From contig NZ_CP139559.1 in NCBI RefSeq assembly GCF_034263275.1, forward strand, positions 5,022,001-5,086,000: 64,000 nt of DNA, in the 5' to 3' direction. Of the stretch, positions 1 through 8,113 are shown in pieces. Made by a program: the position numbers and the translations under genes. The notes below the pieces were generated by a model that worked only from the letters and a program-made list of their open reading frames with translations, did not search any database and had not been told where the DNA came from. Numbering within the stretch: position 1 is the stretch's first letter; each line of letters starts with the position of its first letter. The DNA comes from Mucilaginibacter sp. cycad4. Lineage in GTDB: Bacteria > Bacteroidota > Bacteroidia > Sphingobacteriales > Sphingobacteriaceae.

Positions 1-423
1 ATGCAGTTATATCAGAGCCATAAGATTGGGCGAATTTGATATTATTGACAGGCATGTTCGGCCAGTATTCGGTTAAAGCGCCGACGTCTTTGATATTGCT
101 CCAGGCGACGTCCCCCTCTCCTTCCCCTGCTTTTGTCAGTAGCTGGCCAGTTGTCCCCCCGGTGGGAATCCCATTCCCTTTTGCCGCAAGTTCGTCGATC
201 TGTCCCTGTAATGCACTGTCAATAGCCGAACGGGTAGCCGCTTCGTTGTCCACATCGTTAATAGATGCTTTGCCTGCCAATGCAGAGGAAAGTCCGGCTA
301 TTTTGCCGGCAGGGATTGTATCTTCATCCTTATGCCAGAACGAATCTATCCAGGACGCAAACTGACCTGCTGTAGGTTTCGCGCCTTTGGTGAAAAATGA
401 TTTTAATGATAGCCTTGATGCCA
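1..423 (-). CDS. Tail fibre-like protein, 3' end outside window
   Basis: Reading the minus strand from an ATG at 423 gives an open frame of 141 codons that runs off the window edge. It starts MASRLSLKSFFTKGAKPTAG, followed by a tryptophan-rich FASWIDSFWHKDED stretch, an alanine-rich helical segment and GIPTGGTTGQLLTKAGEG. Short N-terminal segments of this kind, followed by a glycine/threonine-rich linker, are common in tail-fibre and receptor-binding proteins of Bacteroidota phages. It is the last visible gene of the tail operon, the usual place for fibre genes. The receptor-binding end is not seen, so specificity cannot be judged. The call rests on position and style rather than on a named domain. 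Confidence 0.6.
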
Positions 424-548
424 TTGTAATGTATTTTTAAATTGTAGGAAATTAGGATGGTCCAGGTAAACATTCAGCCCGGCTCCCTTTTTTAACGCCG
501 CTCTGGTCGCCATCGTTCTGTAATGATTCAGGGATAGTAAATTTTAAT
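424..548. other. Short gap between fibre genes, with possible 36-codon ORF
   Basis: A minus-strand ATG at 513 opens a 36-codon frame (403-513) starting MATRAALKKGAGLN, which overlaps the start of the partial fibre gene. Its first residues loosely resemble the start of that fibre (MASRLSLKSFF). It may be a small gene or a decayed copy of a fibre N-terminus. There is no other support. Confidence 0.2.
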
Positions 549-1349
549 TTAAAAAGTCCCTGGGATCGGTTCAATCCAGCACCCTGTCTTATAAGGGTTT
601 AAAATATTCATCGGATCTGGAGTAGCGCTCCCTGTTGTTTTCGTTCTGCCAAATAGTTTTGCCCACAATCCCCTGCCGCTTCCGCCATCGAGATGGTTCG
701 CTTCGACCTGGATACCGGTGGTGTCTGTCACAGAAACATACTGCTCGTGGTCGTGTTCGATCAGGTTGCCGCTCGTCATGGTCACTTTTTTTGCACCACC
801 GGTCGTTCCTTCTGCAAAATCAGGATCGTCAGGGTTAAAATGTACGGGGAACCGTCCGCGCCAACCGGGGACCTCCCGCCAGCCAGCCGGGATATTGCTG
901 ACTCCTCCCGTCCACCACCAGGCACCGCCACCAGTCTTAAAAGGCGCTGTCAATTTTTCGATCCGGTCGAGCCTGGCCAGCACACCTTCAGGCGTATTCC
1001 TTTTAAAATCAGCCCACGAATAGCTGCTAACCCCGTTATCGCCGAATTTAGCGGTACGGACATACTTCACGGTCCGGGAGACATTATCGTCGAAAGTCAG
1101 CGCGGTAGCTTCTTCCGTGATGATCACTTTAGCCTGTGCCACACCGCCCGTAAAAGGCAGGATCTCACCGTTAATGACCACTAAGCCGTTGCTGACCGAC
1201 CCGCCGCTGACCACGCAGCCGGACAGGATCGACAGCGGTCCCGAAAGATTTGCGGCCGAGGCCGCGGTATTGATGCAATCCTGCATAAATTGCAGGACAC
1301 CCTGGTCAAATGGAAAGCCGCCAGGTTGTGTAAAATCATATCTGTTCAT
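549..1349 (-). CDS. Phage tail-collar/fibre protein
   Basis: A 266-residue protein, probably a distal tail fibre or collar component acting in host binding. The C-terminal third has the usual tail-collar layout: a GWREVPGWRGRFPV segment, then a GGAKKVTMT strand, a HDHEQY histidine motif, and finally PDPMNILNPYKTGCWIEPIP (PMNILNPY...W). The N-terminal part (DFTQPGGFPFDQGVLQFMQD) resembles the attachment region of fibres in contractile-tail systems. The start overlaps the stop of the upstream gene by 4 bases (ATGA, 1346-1349), which suggests coupled translation. The longer plus-strand open frames over this gene are shadows. Confidence 0.75.
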   Translation of the reverse strand: MNRYDFTQPGGFPFDQGVLQFMQDCINTAASAANLSGPLSILSGCVVSGGSVSNGLVVINGEILPFTGGVAQAKVIITEEATALTFDDNVSRTVKYVRTAKFGDNGVSSYSWADFKRNTPEGVLARLDRIEKLTAPFKTGGGAWWWTGGVSNIPAGWREVPGWRGRFPVHFNPDDPDFAEGTTGGAKKVTMTSGNLIEHDHEQYVSVTDTTGIQVEANHLDGGSGRGLWAKLFGRTKTTGSATPDPMNILNPYKTGCWIEPIPGTF

Positions 1350-1834
1350 ATCGTTCTGTATATTAAAAATCGTTTTCCTGCCAGTTTATAGTATTTCACC
1401 AGCGCGTTCATCTCTACCAGGTCCTGTTCTCCGAGGGGAACCGATGAGGGTATGTTGACGATAAAGTCAACGCCCGTGTCGCCGTAATCGCCGGGGTTAT
1501 GAAGTGCTATGGTACCGGTATACAAAGGTTTGTTTTCGTCAGTCCTGAAAATAAACGTCCGGTCAAAAGCGAAAGCATCAGCTAGGGAGATCCGCCGTTC
1601 AGTTGGATCAAAACGGTCATTGAGCACCGCCCGGAGACTAAATACCCTCCCGTCATGCACAAGATTATAAAGGTCTGCCGCACGACGTACCAGCAAGCGG
1701 TTATACAGCAGGACAAAGGGACTACAAAGTGCGCGCAACCAGGCAAAGGTCACTGGTTTCCGCTTGAACCCCGGTATGGATTCCATAATCAGCCTGTCAT
1801 AGCTGATATTGAAAAGCTTATCATAATCAGGCAT
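1346..1834 (-). CDS. Baseplate/tail protein following J (gpI position)
   Basis: A 162-residue protein between the J-like baseplate gene and the fibre genes, the place taken by gpI-type baseplate proteins in P2- and Mu-like phages. No domain is recognised with certainty. It is mixed alpha/beta with a central RRAADLYNLVHDGRVFSLRAVL segment and a C-terminal VDFIVNIPSSVPLGEQDLVE stretch, and it ends close to YRTI. It overlaps the upstream gene by 8 bases and the downstream gene by 4, so it sits tightly in the tail operon. The role in the baseplate is inferred from gene order only. Confidence 0.6.
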   Translation of the reverse strand: MPDYDKLFNISYDRLIMESIPGFKRKPVTFAWLRALCSPFVLLYNRLLVRRAADLYNLVHDGRVFSLRAVLNDRFDPTERRISLADAFAFDRTFIFRTDENKPLYTGTIALHNPGDYGDTGVDFIVNIPSSVPLGEQDLVEMNALVKYYKLAGKRFLIYRTI

Positions 1835-2657
1835 ACGGATAATAATTTATAGTAAAACCATCTTCGATGACTCTCAGGTACCCCGCATCCGGTATGAGCC
1901 GCTCTTCAATCTCGGTGAATGGCCGAATCCCATATCGTGATTGCGCGCTTAAAATCCCCACCAGTGCTACGCCTTCCACAGCCTGTAACTGGTCCATCAG
2001 CCTTGTTTTGGCGAATTCTCCGTTGAAACGGAGGTTTTGCAGGTAAGTATTGACCGCATCGATGACCGGGATGTCCCCGTTACCGTCGATACGGGCCCCG
2101 ATACCATCCAATACCAGCGGATCATAGTAGATATCCAGTACCAGTTTAAGATCATCCGGCGGAAGGCTGTCCACATGGACGCGCACCCCGGCATCCTTGT
2201 TGTCAAAAACATATGCGCTGAATGCCAGCTTTTCCTCATCGGAAAGCTGCCCGTAGTCTCCACCGGTTTGTTTAACAACCTTCATGCGGATCGAGCCATC
2301 CGTATTTTCTGTAACCGCCGCCTGACTGATAACCTTCTGAGCCGCAATCTGCGCATCGCTCAGCCCCGTGTTCAAGTATTGATCAGTGTCGGGTATCAGC
2401 GCCTGGCCGTATTGAAAGCGCAGGGCCAGGTCCCGGTACCAGTTCAGTGTATGCGGCTTTTTGGTAGACAGGGTTTCCGTGATCTCTGCAGCGCGCAGGT
2501 CAAAAAGTACATCGACCGTCCATGCCACGAAGGCTACGATATAAGCCCATAATTTAAAATCAGCCACTGCACTGGAGTGGTCCAGCGCTGCCAGTGTTTC
2601 ATCGCTGTTTACCTTGCTGATGATCTGGCCATTCCAGTAATCTATTGTTTGTGCCAT
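1827..2657 (-). CDS. Baseplate J-like protein
   Basis: A 276-residue protein that fits the baseplate wedge protein J of contractile tails. It has an N-terminal helical segment (AQTIDYWNGQIISKV, then FKLWAYIVAFVAWTVDVLFD), a middle segment starting ALRFQYGQALIPDT, and a C-terminal domain with VRVHVDSLPPDDLKLVLDIYYDP and INTYLQNLRFNGEF-like helices typical of the J family end (VNTYLQNLRFNGEF). Order matches other contractile tails: gp25-like, J, I-like, fibre. A single base separates it from the LysM-like gene upstream. The family is variable and the call depends partly on order. Confidence 0.7.
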   Translation of the reverse strand: MAQTIDYWNGQIISKVNSDETLAALDHSSAVADFKLWAYIVAFVAWTVDVLFDLRAAEITETLSTKKPHTLNWYRDLALRFQYGQALIPDTDQYLNTGLSDAQIAAQKVISQAAVTENTDGSIRMKVVKQTGGDYGQLSDEEKLAFSAYVFDNKDAGVRVHVDSLPPDDLKLVLDIYYDPLVLDGIGARIDGNGDIPVIDAVNTYLQNLRFNGEFAKTRLMDQLQAVEGVALVGILSAQSRYGIRPFTEIEERLIPDAGYLRVIEDGFTINYYPYA

Positions 2658-2658
2658 A

Positions 2659-2949
2659 TTAACTTACTATAAAATCGTATTCAATTATCCAATACTCTAT
2701 CCCACCGGGGGCAAGCGCTTGTACATCAGTTACAGATGAAGCGGGGTTAATACCGGTACTCGCGAAGTAATCAGTCACTTCGAATACGCTAACCACGCCG
2801 GCATCTATTGCTGCCCCCGGTCTCAGCGGATCGGTTATCCCGATCCTATTCAGTGCGGCAAGCGCAAACACGTTCTCTGCCGTACCTGTATACTGGGTAG
2901 CGATGTCAGTCAATGCCTGGCCTGTCTTAATTATTTTATTATTTGGCAT
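2659..2949 (-). CDS. Small LysM-like tail protein (gpX-like position)
   Basis: A 96-residue protein whose first 50 residues look like a LysM fold: KTGQALTDIATQYTGTAEN, then NRIGITDPLRPGAAI. Contractile tails often carry a small LysM protein (P2 gpX type) near the hub or baseplate, where it may bind hub or cell-wall sugars. The C-terminal half (from VVSVFEVTDYF) is not recognised. It overlaps the upstream gp25-like gene by 11 bases, consistent with one operon. The fold call comes from the pattern by eye. Confidence 0.6.
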   Translation of the reverse strand: MPNNKIIKTGQALTDIATQYTGTAENVFALAALNRIGITDPLRPGAAIDAGVVSVFEVTDYFASTGINPASSVTDVQALAPGGIEYWIIEYDFIVS

Positions 2950-3235
2950 AATCTCCGCTGATATTTAAAAAACCGTTTTCAAATCCCATTCCTTTGATAT
3001 CAATCCCGTCCTGAATAAAGCGCAGCCTGATCTCGCGAAGCAAGTCCTCACCGGCCACATCTCCTTCGTCATTCAGAAACTGGAAAGTACCTACAGTAGC
3101 CAAAGGCGCCTGCTTATATTCCCCCTTTTCAGCCAGCAGCAATTTCCGCTGCTGCTGCCGGTTGCCCTCTCCGCGAACGAAGTCGCCGTTTACGATCAAT
3201 AGATCGTCGTTGTCATCCATTAAATAATCTATCAT
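2939..3235 (-). CDS. gp25-like baseplate wedge protein (gpW family)
   Basis: A 98-residue protein of the size of T4 gp25 / P2 gpW baseplate lysozyme-like wedge proteins. It starts with acidic MIDYLMDDNDDLLIVNGDFV, has a helical NRQQQRKLLLAEKGEYKQAP segment with the conserved habit of G-E followed by a VGTFQFLNDEGD strand, then EIRLRFIQDGIDIKGMGFEN. It lies directly before the LysM and J-like genes and after the spike region, which is the expected place. It overlaps both neighbours by a few bases. Confidence 0.65.
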   Translation of the reverse strand: MIDYLMDDNDDLLIVNGDFVRGEGNRQQQRKLLLAEKGEYKQAPLATVGTFQFLNDEGDVAGEDLLREIRLRFIQDGIDIKGMGFENGFLNISGDYAK

Positions 3236-3450
3236 TGTAAATGCCCGTTAAAAGTCCCTGTTACCGGGGCACTCCCGGCCGTTAAACCATTGTTATAAAG
3301 GATGTCGGCCGTCCTGATATAGGCTTCCAGCTTATCTGCGAAAGCATCGATAAAAGCATCCAATGCCGCATCCTTGTCTCCCGAAGCCTCATAGGTCCGG
3401 GTATAGACCTCTTTCAGGTCCGCTTTAAAACCTGATGTATTCAAACTCAT
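3232..3450 (-). CDS. Small baseplate-region protein of unknown function
   Basis: A 72-residue, mostly helical, acidic protein, with a likely helix over DAALDAFIDAFADKLEAYIR and a C-terminal GSAPVTGTFNGHL tail. It overlaps the spike-like gene upstream and the gp25-like gene downstream by 4 bases each, so it is almost certainly expressed with them. No family is recognised; a structural or assembly role in the baseplate is inferred from position. Confidence 0.55.
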   Translation of the reverse strand: MSLNTSGFKADLKEVYTRTYEASGDKDAALDAFIDAFADKLEAYIRTADILYNNGLTAGSAPVTGTFNGHLQ

Positions 3451-3908
3451 AGCAAAAAATTATTTATGCGTTCAATCAAACCGGCTATTGCCGGAACGTC
3501 TTTCGGGGCCGCGATGCTCAGCACACCGCGAACAAGGTCATTTAAGATCTTCCCCAGCGTCTCTCCATCTTTACTAACCAGTACTCCTCCGGGATCGACC
3601 CGTAGCATTGTGCTCCCGGTAGTTATCCTGTACATGGCGATCTGATCGCAGGCGATCACGATATAATCGTCATCTGCAAGTTTTCCGATCACTACCAGAG
3701 CCCCCCGGACCGGCAAGACATCAATGCTTTTACTGTCGCTCAGCACTGCCCGTAACCTGACCCCATAGACCTCTGCCTCATCCAGCAGGACGTCGCAGGT
3801 AAAGGTCTCGTCGTCAACGGCAAGAACAACGGCATCATAAAAACTCAGCGGGCCGCCGGCATGAGCCAGCTTGACAAACGACCGCCTTAGTTTATTTAAT
3901 TCATTCAT
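3447..3908 (-). CDS. Baseplate spike-like protein (gpV/gp45 type)
   Basis: A 153-residue protein in the spike position, between the hub and the gp25-like gene. The middle is a run of beta strands (TFTCDVLLDEAEVYGVRLRA, then SIDVLPVRGALVVIGKL, DDDYIVIACDQI) that fits the OB-fold of gpV/gp45-like spikes. It is followed by short strands and a helical C-terminus. Spikes of this family plug the tube and pierce the target membrane. No metal-binding HxH tip is visible, so the membrane-piercing apex may belong to another protein. The call depends on order and strand pattern. Confidence 0.6.
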   Translation of the reverse strand: MNELNKLRRSFVKLAHAGGPLSFYDAVVLAVDDETFTCDVLLDEAEVYGVRLRAVLSDSKSIDVLPVRGALVVIGKLADDDYIVIACDQIAMYRITTGSTMLRVDPGGVLVSKDGETLGKILNDLVRGVLSIAAPKDVPAIAGLIERINNFLL

Positions 3909-5014
3909 TTGACCTGTGTGTTAGTTGATTCTTCGGCCAGCCGATAGGTGAGCTGGGCCTTTCGTACTCCTCCGTTAACCCCGAAAGAAACTTCGGTGCC
4001 TTCAATAAAGTAGGTGCCGGCCCTGCCCCCGTTATATCTTTTGTCGGAGACCACCGCTTTCCAGCCCGGTTTACAATAGGGTTCCAGGAGACCTGCAAGA
4101 GCCCCTTCATATCCATCATACTTCAGTTGCATCAAACCGTTCTTCGCCAGGGCGATCAGGCTCTCCTGATGTCCGGTGAACGGAATATTACGTTCTTCGA
4201 CAGCCCCGCCCGGGTCTCCGGCCTCATAGGTGGTAACAACTCCTGTACGGCTGCGCTGTTTTATCCTGACCAGCACCTTGGTGTTTTTGGCATACCTGAT
4301 TTTAAGGTCCGGCTGATCCGAGCTGCAGTTATAACCTATGGCGTAAGCAACCTTGGCCAGATTGGTATCATTATGCCCATCGCCTTCAGCAGCCGTTGAT
4401 CTTGCTTCTGAAATGCCCGCATATAAAACATTGTCGTCAAAACATACCGTCAGGAACATCTGGTCCTTCAGGGATTCCAACACCTGGAGCCCGTTCCTGT
4501 TCGGTATCCTGTAATTCGTCAGCGGCATATCCGGAATGTCCGGGCTCAACGTAATATCCGTACCTGTTATGACCCGTTCGAGCACTTCCCGGAGTGAGGT
4601 TTTTTTCCAGTGAGCCAAGATGTTCTTATTACGGAGCTGCCATGCGTAGCCTTCCATTTCTATACTGACCGGTGTGGTCATATTGACCCTGCGGACAAAA
4701 CCGCGAAATTCGCTCCTCAGGATTCCGTTGTAGCCTAGATCAATACTTACCGGGTCCCCCTCTTTGAATAGTTTTGCAATGTCAATGCTTTCTTTCCGGT
4801 GATCCGGTGCGGAGCCGCCATCTGCCAGTTCAATGAAATCCAACGCATTCCTTGCGGCAAGCGCCACTTCTGCCGCTATCCGGACCACACCTGGTATTTT
4901 AAGAACCGCACGATCAACGATCGTGTGAATGTTCTTCCTAATCACCAGATCACTGACACCTCCCTCGAAGCTATATCTGCCTATCCGGATAAAACTGTTC
5001 AATACAAAAGCCAT
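3905..5014 (-). CDS. Baseplate hub protein (gpD/gp27-like)
   Basis: A 369-residue protein in the hub position, fitting the gpD/gp27 family that joins tube to spike. Visible features are an N-terminal strand-rich domain (FIRIGRYSFEGGVSDLVI), VDRAVLKIPGV, then a FKEGDPVSIDLGYNG and LRSEFRGFVRRVN region typical of hub proteins. A middle helical SLREVLERVITGTDI segment follows, and the C-terminus has a YKPGWKAVV-like segment (CKPGWKAVVSDKRYNGG). It overlaps the spike-like gene by 4 bases and abuts DUF6046 at 5014. The overall length and position agree with a contractile-tail hub. Confidence 0.7.
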   Translation of the reverse strand: MAFVLNSFIRIGRYSFEGGVSDLVIRKNIHTIVDRAVLKIPGVVRIAAEVALAARNALDFIELADGGSAPDHRKESIDIAKLFKEGDPVSIDLGYNGILRSEFRGFVRRVNMTTPVSIEMEGYAWQLRNKNILAHWKKTSLREVLERVITGTDITLSPDIPDMPLTNYRIPNRNGLQVLESLKDQMFLTVCFDDNVLYAGISEARSTAAEGDGHNDTNLAKVAYAIGYNCSSDQPDLKIRYAKNTKVLVRIKQRSRTGVVTTYEAGDPGGAVEERNIPFTGHQESLIALAKNGLMQLKYDGYEGALAGLLEPYCKPGWKAVVSDKRYNGGRAGTYFIEGTEVSFGVNGGVRKAQLTYRLAEESTNTQVK

Positions 5015-5637
5015 TACTTATTACCAATAGTTAATTTAAAAATACTGTCACTTTTCAGCTGCATGGCGAAATCACGTACCCCAACCACCTTTGGCTTTTC
5101 CGGAATAGACAACTTATAAATCAGCACGCTGTCATTGCCTGCAAGAAAAATGTCAGAATAAGCTGATTTTAGCCGAACTATCCCCCTGGCCTCAAATAGC
5201 GTCTTGAGATCATCGAGCTCTTTGCCAGGAAACCTTTCCAGATCTCCGATCACGAAACCCTTTACCGAGATATTCCAATCCTTCATACTAATGATCTCTT
5301 TGGCGGTTCCCCCGGCCTCGGACATTTCAGTTTCCTTAATATTTTTTTCGCGTTCAAAGCCGATAACCGTGTAAGGCAGGAAATATTCCTTGTCCCCGGC
5401 CTGAATGGTCAGCGGGCAAAAGACCTCATGCCCGATCGTGTCCTGCCCTCCGTAAAGTGCGTTGCCATAGTGATTTTTCTGCGCTCTGTAACTGTTATCA
5501 GCCGCAGGACTGATGCTAAAGGGCCGTTCTCCGGGAGAAGGTGGTAAATCCGGGATGAGGCCTGGTTTATAACCGTATAGCTGTTTGAAAATAGCTTCGA
5601 TATCAAATATGGTATCAGAATGATTTATTGTTGACAT
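5014..5637 (-). CDS. DUF6046-family tail protein
   Basis: A 207-residue protein of the type annotated as DUF6046 in Bacteroidota tail clusters. It sits between tape measure and hub, where other contractile phages have a DNA-circularisation/LysM baseplate protein. Its conserved-looking core is FLPYTVIGFEREKNIKETEM followed by KEIISMKDWNISVKGFVIGD and a helical PGKELDDLKTLFEARGIVR segment. The stop of the upstream tape measure and its start share base 5637. A baseplate or tube-end role is inferred from order; no enzyme motif is present. Confidence 0.65.
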   Translation of the reverse strand: MSTINHSDTIFDIEAIFKQLYGYKPGLIPDLPPSPGERPFSISPAADNSYRAQKNHYGNALYGGQDTIGHEVFCPLTIQAGDKEYFLPYTVIGFEREKNIKETEMSEAGGTAKEIISMKDWNISVKGFVIGDLERFPGKELDDLKTLFEARGIVRLKSAYSDIFLAGNDSVLIYKLSIPEKPKVVGVRDFAMQLKSDSIFKLTIGNK

Positions 5638-7535
5638 TAGTTGGGATTTACCGCGGCATTACCGCTGTTGATAACCTGGTTGAACATTTCAATGAATATG
5701 GCCCGGATTTCTGCGGCGCCCTCCGGTACACTTGCGGCATGCAGGCTGATCTGATCCACGCCGAGCTTGGAGATATTAATTACCTGATTGCGCTGGCCGC
5801 CCCCCGCAATACCTTTGGATGTATCGGTGACCACCTCAGGAACATGCGTTGCTGATCCTGCCGCCGGTGCTCCCGTTCCCGGTATTGCGTTGGACCCTAA
5901 TCCGGCCATACTCATTATCCCCGGGATGGAACTCCCCTTTTCAGACTTATGGCGGGTCAGCCCTATCCCTTTAGAACTGTCGGCTATCGTTTGAGCATAT
6001 CCTATAATTTCCTTCCGGTGCTCGTTGGCTCGTCTGATCCGAGTATGAATCGCCTCATTGAGCTCCTTACCGGCGTCGGTAGTGATATGAGCCGTAAGCA
6101 TATCTTTGGCTCCGGAAAAATCACCTTTGAGCGCCATCTTTATCGCCTTTGCAGCATTGACGGCTAACTGACCGATGTATAGAAATATGTTTTTGACAGT
6201 GAGATACAGCAGATTAAAAGGAAATATATAATCATCAACAAACTCCATAAAAAGTACCTTGCCCATGCCAAAGACGCTTTTGATGATCTGCCACATGGAC
6301 ATCAGGCTTTTCCCCACACCGTCAAAACTGCTGCACAGCCAAACGACCGCTCCGACAAGCACTCCTATGATAACAATAGGCCAAAGCATTGCCGCATCCA
6401 GTATGGCCTGCCAGGTAGTCGCCAGTTGGGTCCAGGAAGTGTACAAGGACCAGGCAGCTGCCATTGCTCCTATCCCCGCGGCTATCCCGTACATCAGGGA
6501 CTGATTGGCGGCGAGGCCACCGATCACGTCAGCCGCGCCGCCCAGTACCGGTAACAGCGATGTCGCCATGGAAACTCCCATGGACTCCAGCGTCCCTTTT
6601 AGTGCCGCTATTTTGCCTGTCGGGCTTTCGCCCATACGCTGCAAGCCATCATGGAAATCCCCCATAGGACCTGTAGCGGCCTGCATGGAACCAACCAGCG
6701 CCTGGAAACTGATCTTCCCGTTGTCCAGGTCCTCGCGGAGTTCCGCTGTACTCTTACCCGTCTTCCTGCTCATTTCCAGCAAAGGATTAAAACCGGCATC
6801 GATCAGTTTCGGCAGATCGTCAGCGGACAATTTACCGGAGTTGGCCGTAGCGGCAAACACATCGGAAAGCGCCTTCATCCGCTCCGAATCTCCCAGGGCA
6901 ATATCTCCAAGCATTTTCATACCCGGCAGGACGTTTTCGGGGGCGATCCCCGAGGTGAGCATCTTCTTGCCCTCAGCTAAAACATCGTCCCCAAGTCCGC
7001 TGCTCTCCGCAAAATCATTAAGGCCCCGTTTTAGGTTTCCACCATTCTTTTTTCCCGCGATGATCGCTATCTCGTCGCCTGTGGTTTCCTTCGCCATTGC
7101 CTTTTTAAAGAGGCCCTTACCAAGGTCTACGAGACTATCAAGCCCCTTGTCGGCCAGTTCCTTTAACTTCGACCCTTTTTTTTCACCATCCCCCTCCTCT
7201 TTTTTTTCACTGGCGGGCGGTATGGAGGCCTGCTTGCTTTCGATCTCCGCGAGCTCTTTACCGGCCATCCTGATCTCTGTGGCAAGACTGGCCCGATGAT
7301 TTTCGAGTTCAGCAAGTTCCTTACCGGCCATCCTGATCTCACTGCTGTCGATGGATATCTGTCTTGGCTTGGTCAGCGCTTCGATAGACTCATCCAGGCG
7401 ACGTACCTGCCCCTGGATGCGGCCCAGCCTGGAACCAATGGTGTGAAACACAGCGTTTGCATTCCCTGCAAGTAAACGCATTTGGGCGGAAGCCGCATCA
7501 TGCATGACGAAACTGTATTGAATTAAAGTAATCAT
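5637..7535 (-). CDS. Tail tape measure protein
   Basis: A 632-residue protein, the longest of the tail operon and directly after the chaperone, as expected for the tape measure. The N-terminal third is charged and coiled-coil-like with an internal repeat (RMAGKELAELE and RMAGKELAEIE about 21 residues apart). A glycine-rich segment with EKGKKMLTSGIAPENVLPG-like sequence follows (EGKKMLTSGIAPENVLPG), then hydrophobic membrane-like stretches around residues 330-430 (GGAADVIGGLAANQSLMYG, then IAAGIGAMAAAWSL, WPIVIIGVLVGAVVWL). Tape measures set tail length and may form a channel in the target membrane. The length implies a short tail of roughly 90-100 nm at the usual 0.15 nm per residue. The start is 1 base after the stop of the frameshift extension. 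Confidence 0.85.
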   Translation of the reverse strand: MITLIQYSFVMHDAASAQMRLLAGNANAVFHTIGSRLGRIQGQVRRLDESIEALTKPRQISIDSSEIRMAGKELAELENHRASLATEIRMAGKELAEIESKQASIPPASEKKEEGDGEKKGSKLKELADKGLDSLVDLGKGLFKKAMAKETTGDEIAIIAGKKNGGNLKRGLNDFAESSGLGDDVLAEGKKMLTSGIAPENVLPGMKMLGDIALGDSERMKALSDVFAATANSGKLSADDLPKLIDAGFNPLLEMSRKTGKSTAELREDLDNGKISFQALVGSMQAATGPMGDFHDGLQRMGESPTGKIAALKGTLESMGVSMATSLLPVLGGAADVIGGLAANQSLMYGIAAGIGAMAAAWSLYTSWTQLATTWQAILDAAMLWPIVIIGVLVGAVVWLCSSFDGVGKSLMSMWQIIKSVFGMGKVLFMEFVDDYIFPFNLLYLTVKNIFLYIGQLAVNAAKAIKMALKGDFSGAKDMLTAHITTDAGKELNEAIHTRIRRANEHRKEIIGYAQTIADSSKGIGLTRHKSEKGSSIPGIMSMAGLGSNAIPGTGAPAAGSATHVPEVVTDTSKGIAGGGQRNQVINISKLGVDQISLHAASVPEGAAEIRAIFIEMFNQVINSGNAAVNPN

Positions 7536-7536
7536 G

Positions 7537-8078
7537 TTATTTCGCTTCTTCTTTTCGTATTTGTTCTATTTGTTTATATACTTCCGCCCAACGCTCATCG
7601 GATAATGTTGAGGGGTCATAGGTGGTGTAGTAGGCTATCGTTGTATCAATAAAACCGAGATAGTTGCTGCTCACATCGCCACGGGCGGCCTCTATAATTT
7701 TTTTAATTCCGATGATTTAATGTCCAGGACGCTCTGAACGGTAGGCATTACACTGTAAAAAGCCTCATCTTCGGTTTTGATCTGCTCGTCACCGCCCAGC
7801 CACAGCGTATCCAGCACGATCTCTGTATAAGTAACCGGGTCGGTCTGCTTGGAGGTCAGTTCACGCATTTCATCCCTGGTTGGCTTGCGCATATAACCTT
7901 TGTAGCGGACAACGGGCACCCTGACGGGTGCTTTACTGTCTTCACTGTGAATAGTTTCAAATTCGCCGCTATGAACTACGAGTTCAAAAATGCCGCCTGG
8001 GTAATCTTTTTTCCAGGCCGCAAGTAGTTCCGGCGTAACATTATCTGCATTGCGAGGCATTATATCTTTTGTTTTCAC
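7537..8078 (-). CDS. Tail assembly chaperone, frameshifted long form (gpGT-like)
   Basis: If ribosomes slip back one base on the A AAA AAA heptamer at 7698-7704, the chaperone frame (start 8078) continues for 53 codons, beginning IIEAARGDVSSNYLGF and ending KQIEQIRKEEAK before TAA at 7537-7539. The result is a protein of about 180 residues. Production of a short and a long chaperone by -1 frameshifting just before the tape measure is a well-known, conserved feature of long-tailed phages (lambda gpG/gpGT). The extension has no start codon of its own and fills the otherwise unexplained space before the tape measure exactly. The frame and heptamer are seen in the sequence; slippage in vivo is inferred. 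Confidence 0.8.
7692..8078 (-). CDS. Tail assembly chaperone, short form (gpG-like)
   Basis: A 128-residue protein between tube and tape measure. It has MPRNADNVTPELLAAWKKDY near the start, then a strand-rich region, a helical MRKPTRDEMRELTSKQ segment and an acidic C-terminus ending SSELKKL. Position, size and the slippery AAAAAAA just before the stop codon identify it as the short form of the tail assembly chaperone, which coats the tape measure during tail building. It lies 35 bases downstream of the tube gene. It resembles many Bacteroidota tail-locus proteins in this position, but sequence alone would not identify it without the frameshift. Confidence 0.75.
   Translation of the reverse strand: MKTKDIMPRNADNVTPELLAAWKKDYPGGIFELVVHSGEFETIHSEDSKAPVRVPVVRYKGYMRKPTRDEMRELTSKQTDPVTYTEIVLDTLWLGGDEQIKTEDEAFYSVMPTVQSVLDIKSSELKKL
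7698..7704 (-). promoter_or_regulatory. Slippery heptamer for -1 ribosomal frameshift
   Basis: On the minus strand the reading frame is GAA TTA AAA AAA TTA TAG. The seven A bases form A AAA AAA in the X XXY YYZ register, one codon before the TAG stop at 7692-7694. Slipping back one base leads into the 53-codon extension. A stop one codon downstream of the slip site is typical of such signals. No downstream pseudoknot was worked out. Confidence 0.8.
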
Positions 8079-8113
8079 GATCCGATTTTTATGATTTACT
8101 GTATTAAAAATTG

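Noticed and set aside
6505..7299. A 264-codon plus-strand frame opposite the tape measure
   Set aside because: A serine/proline-rich shadow of the tape measure coiled-coil region.
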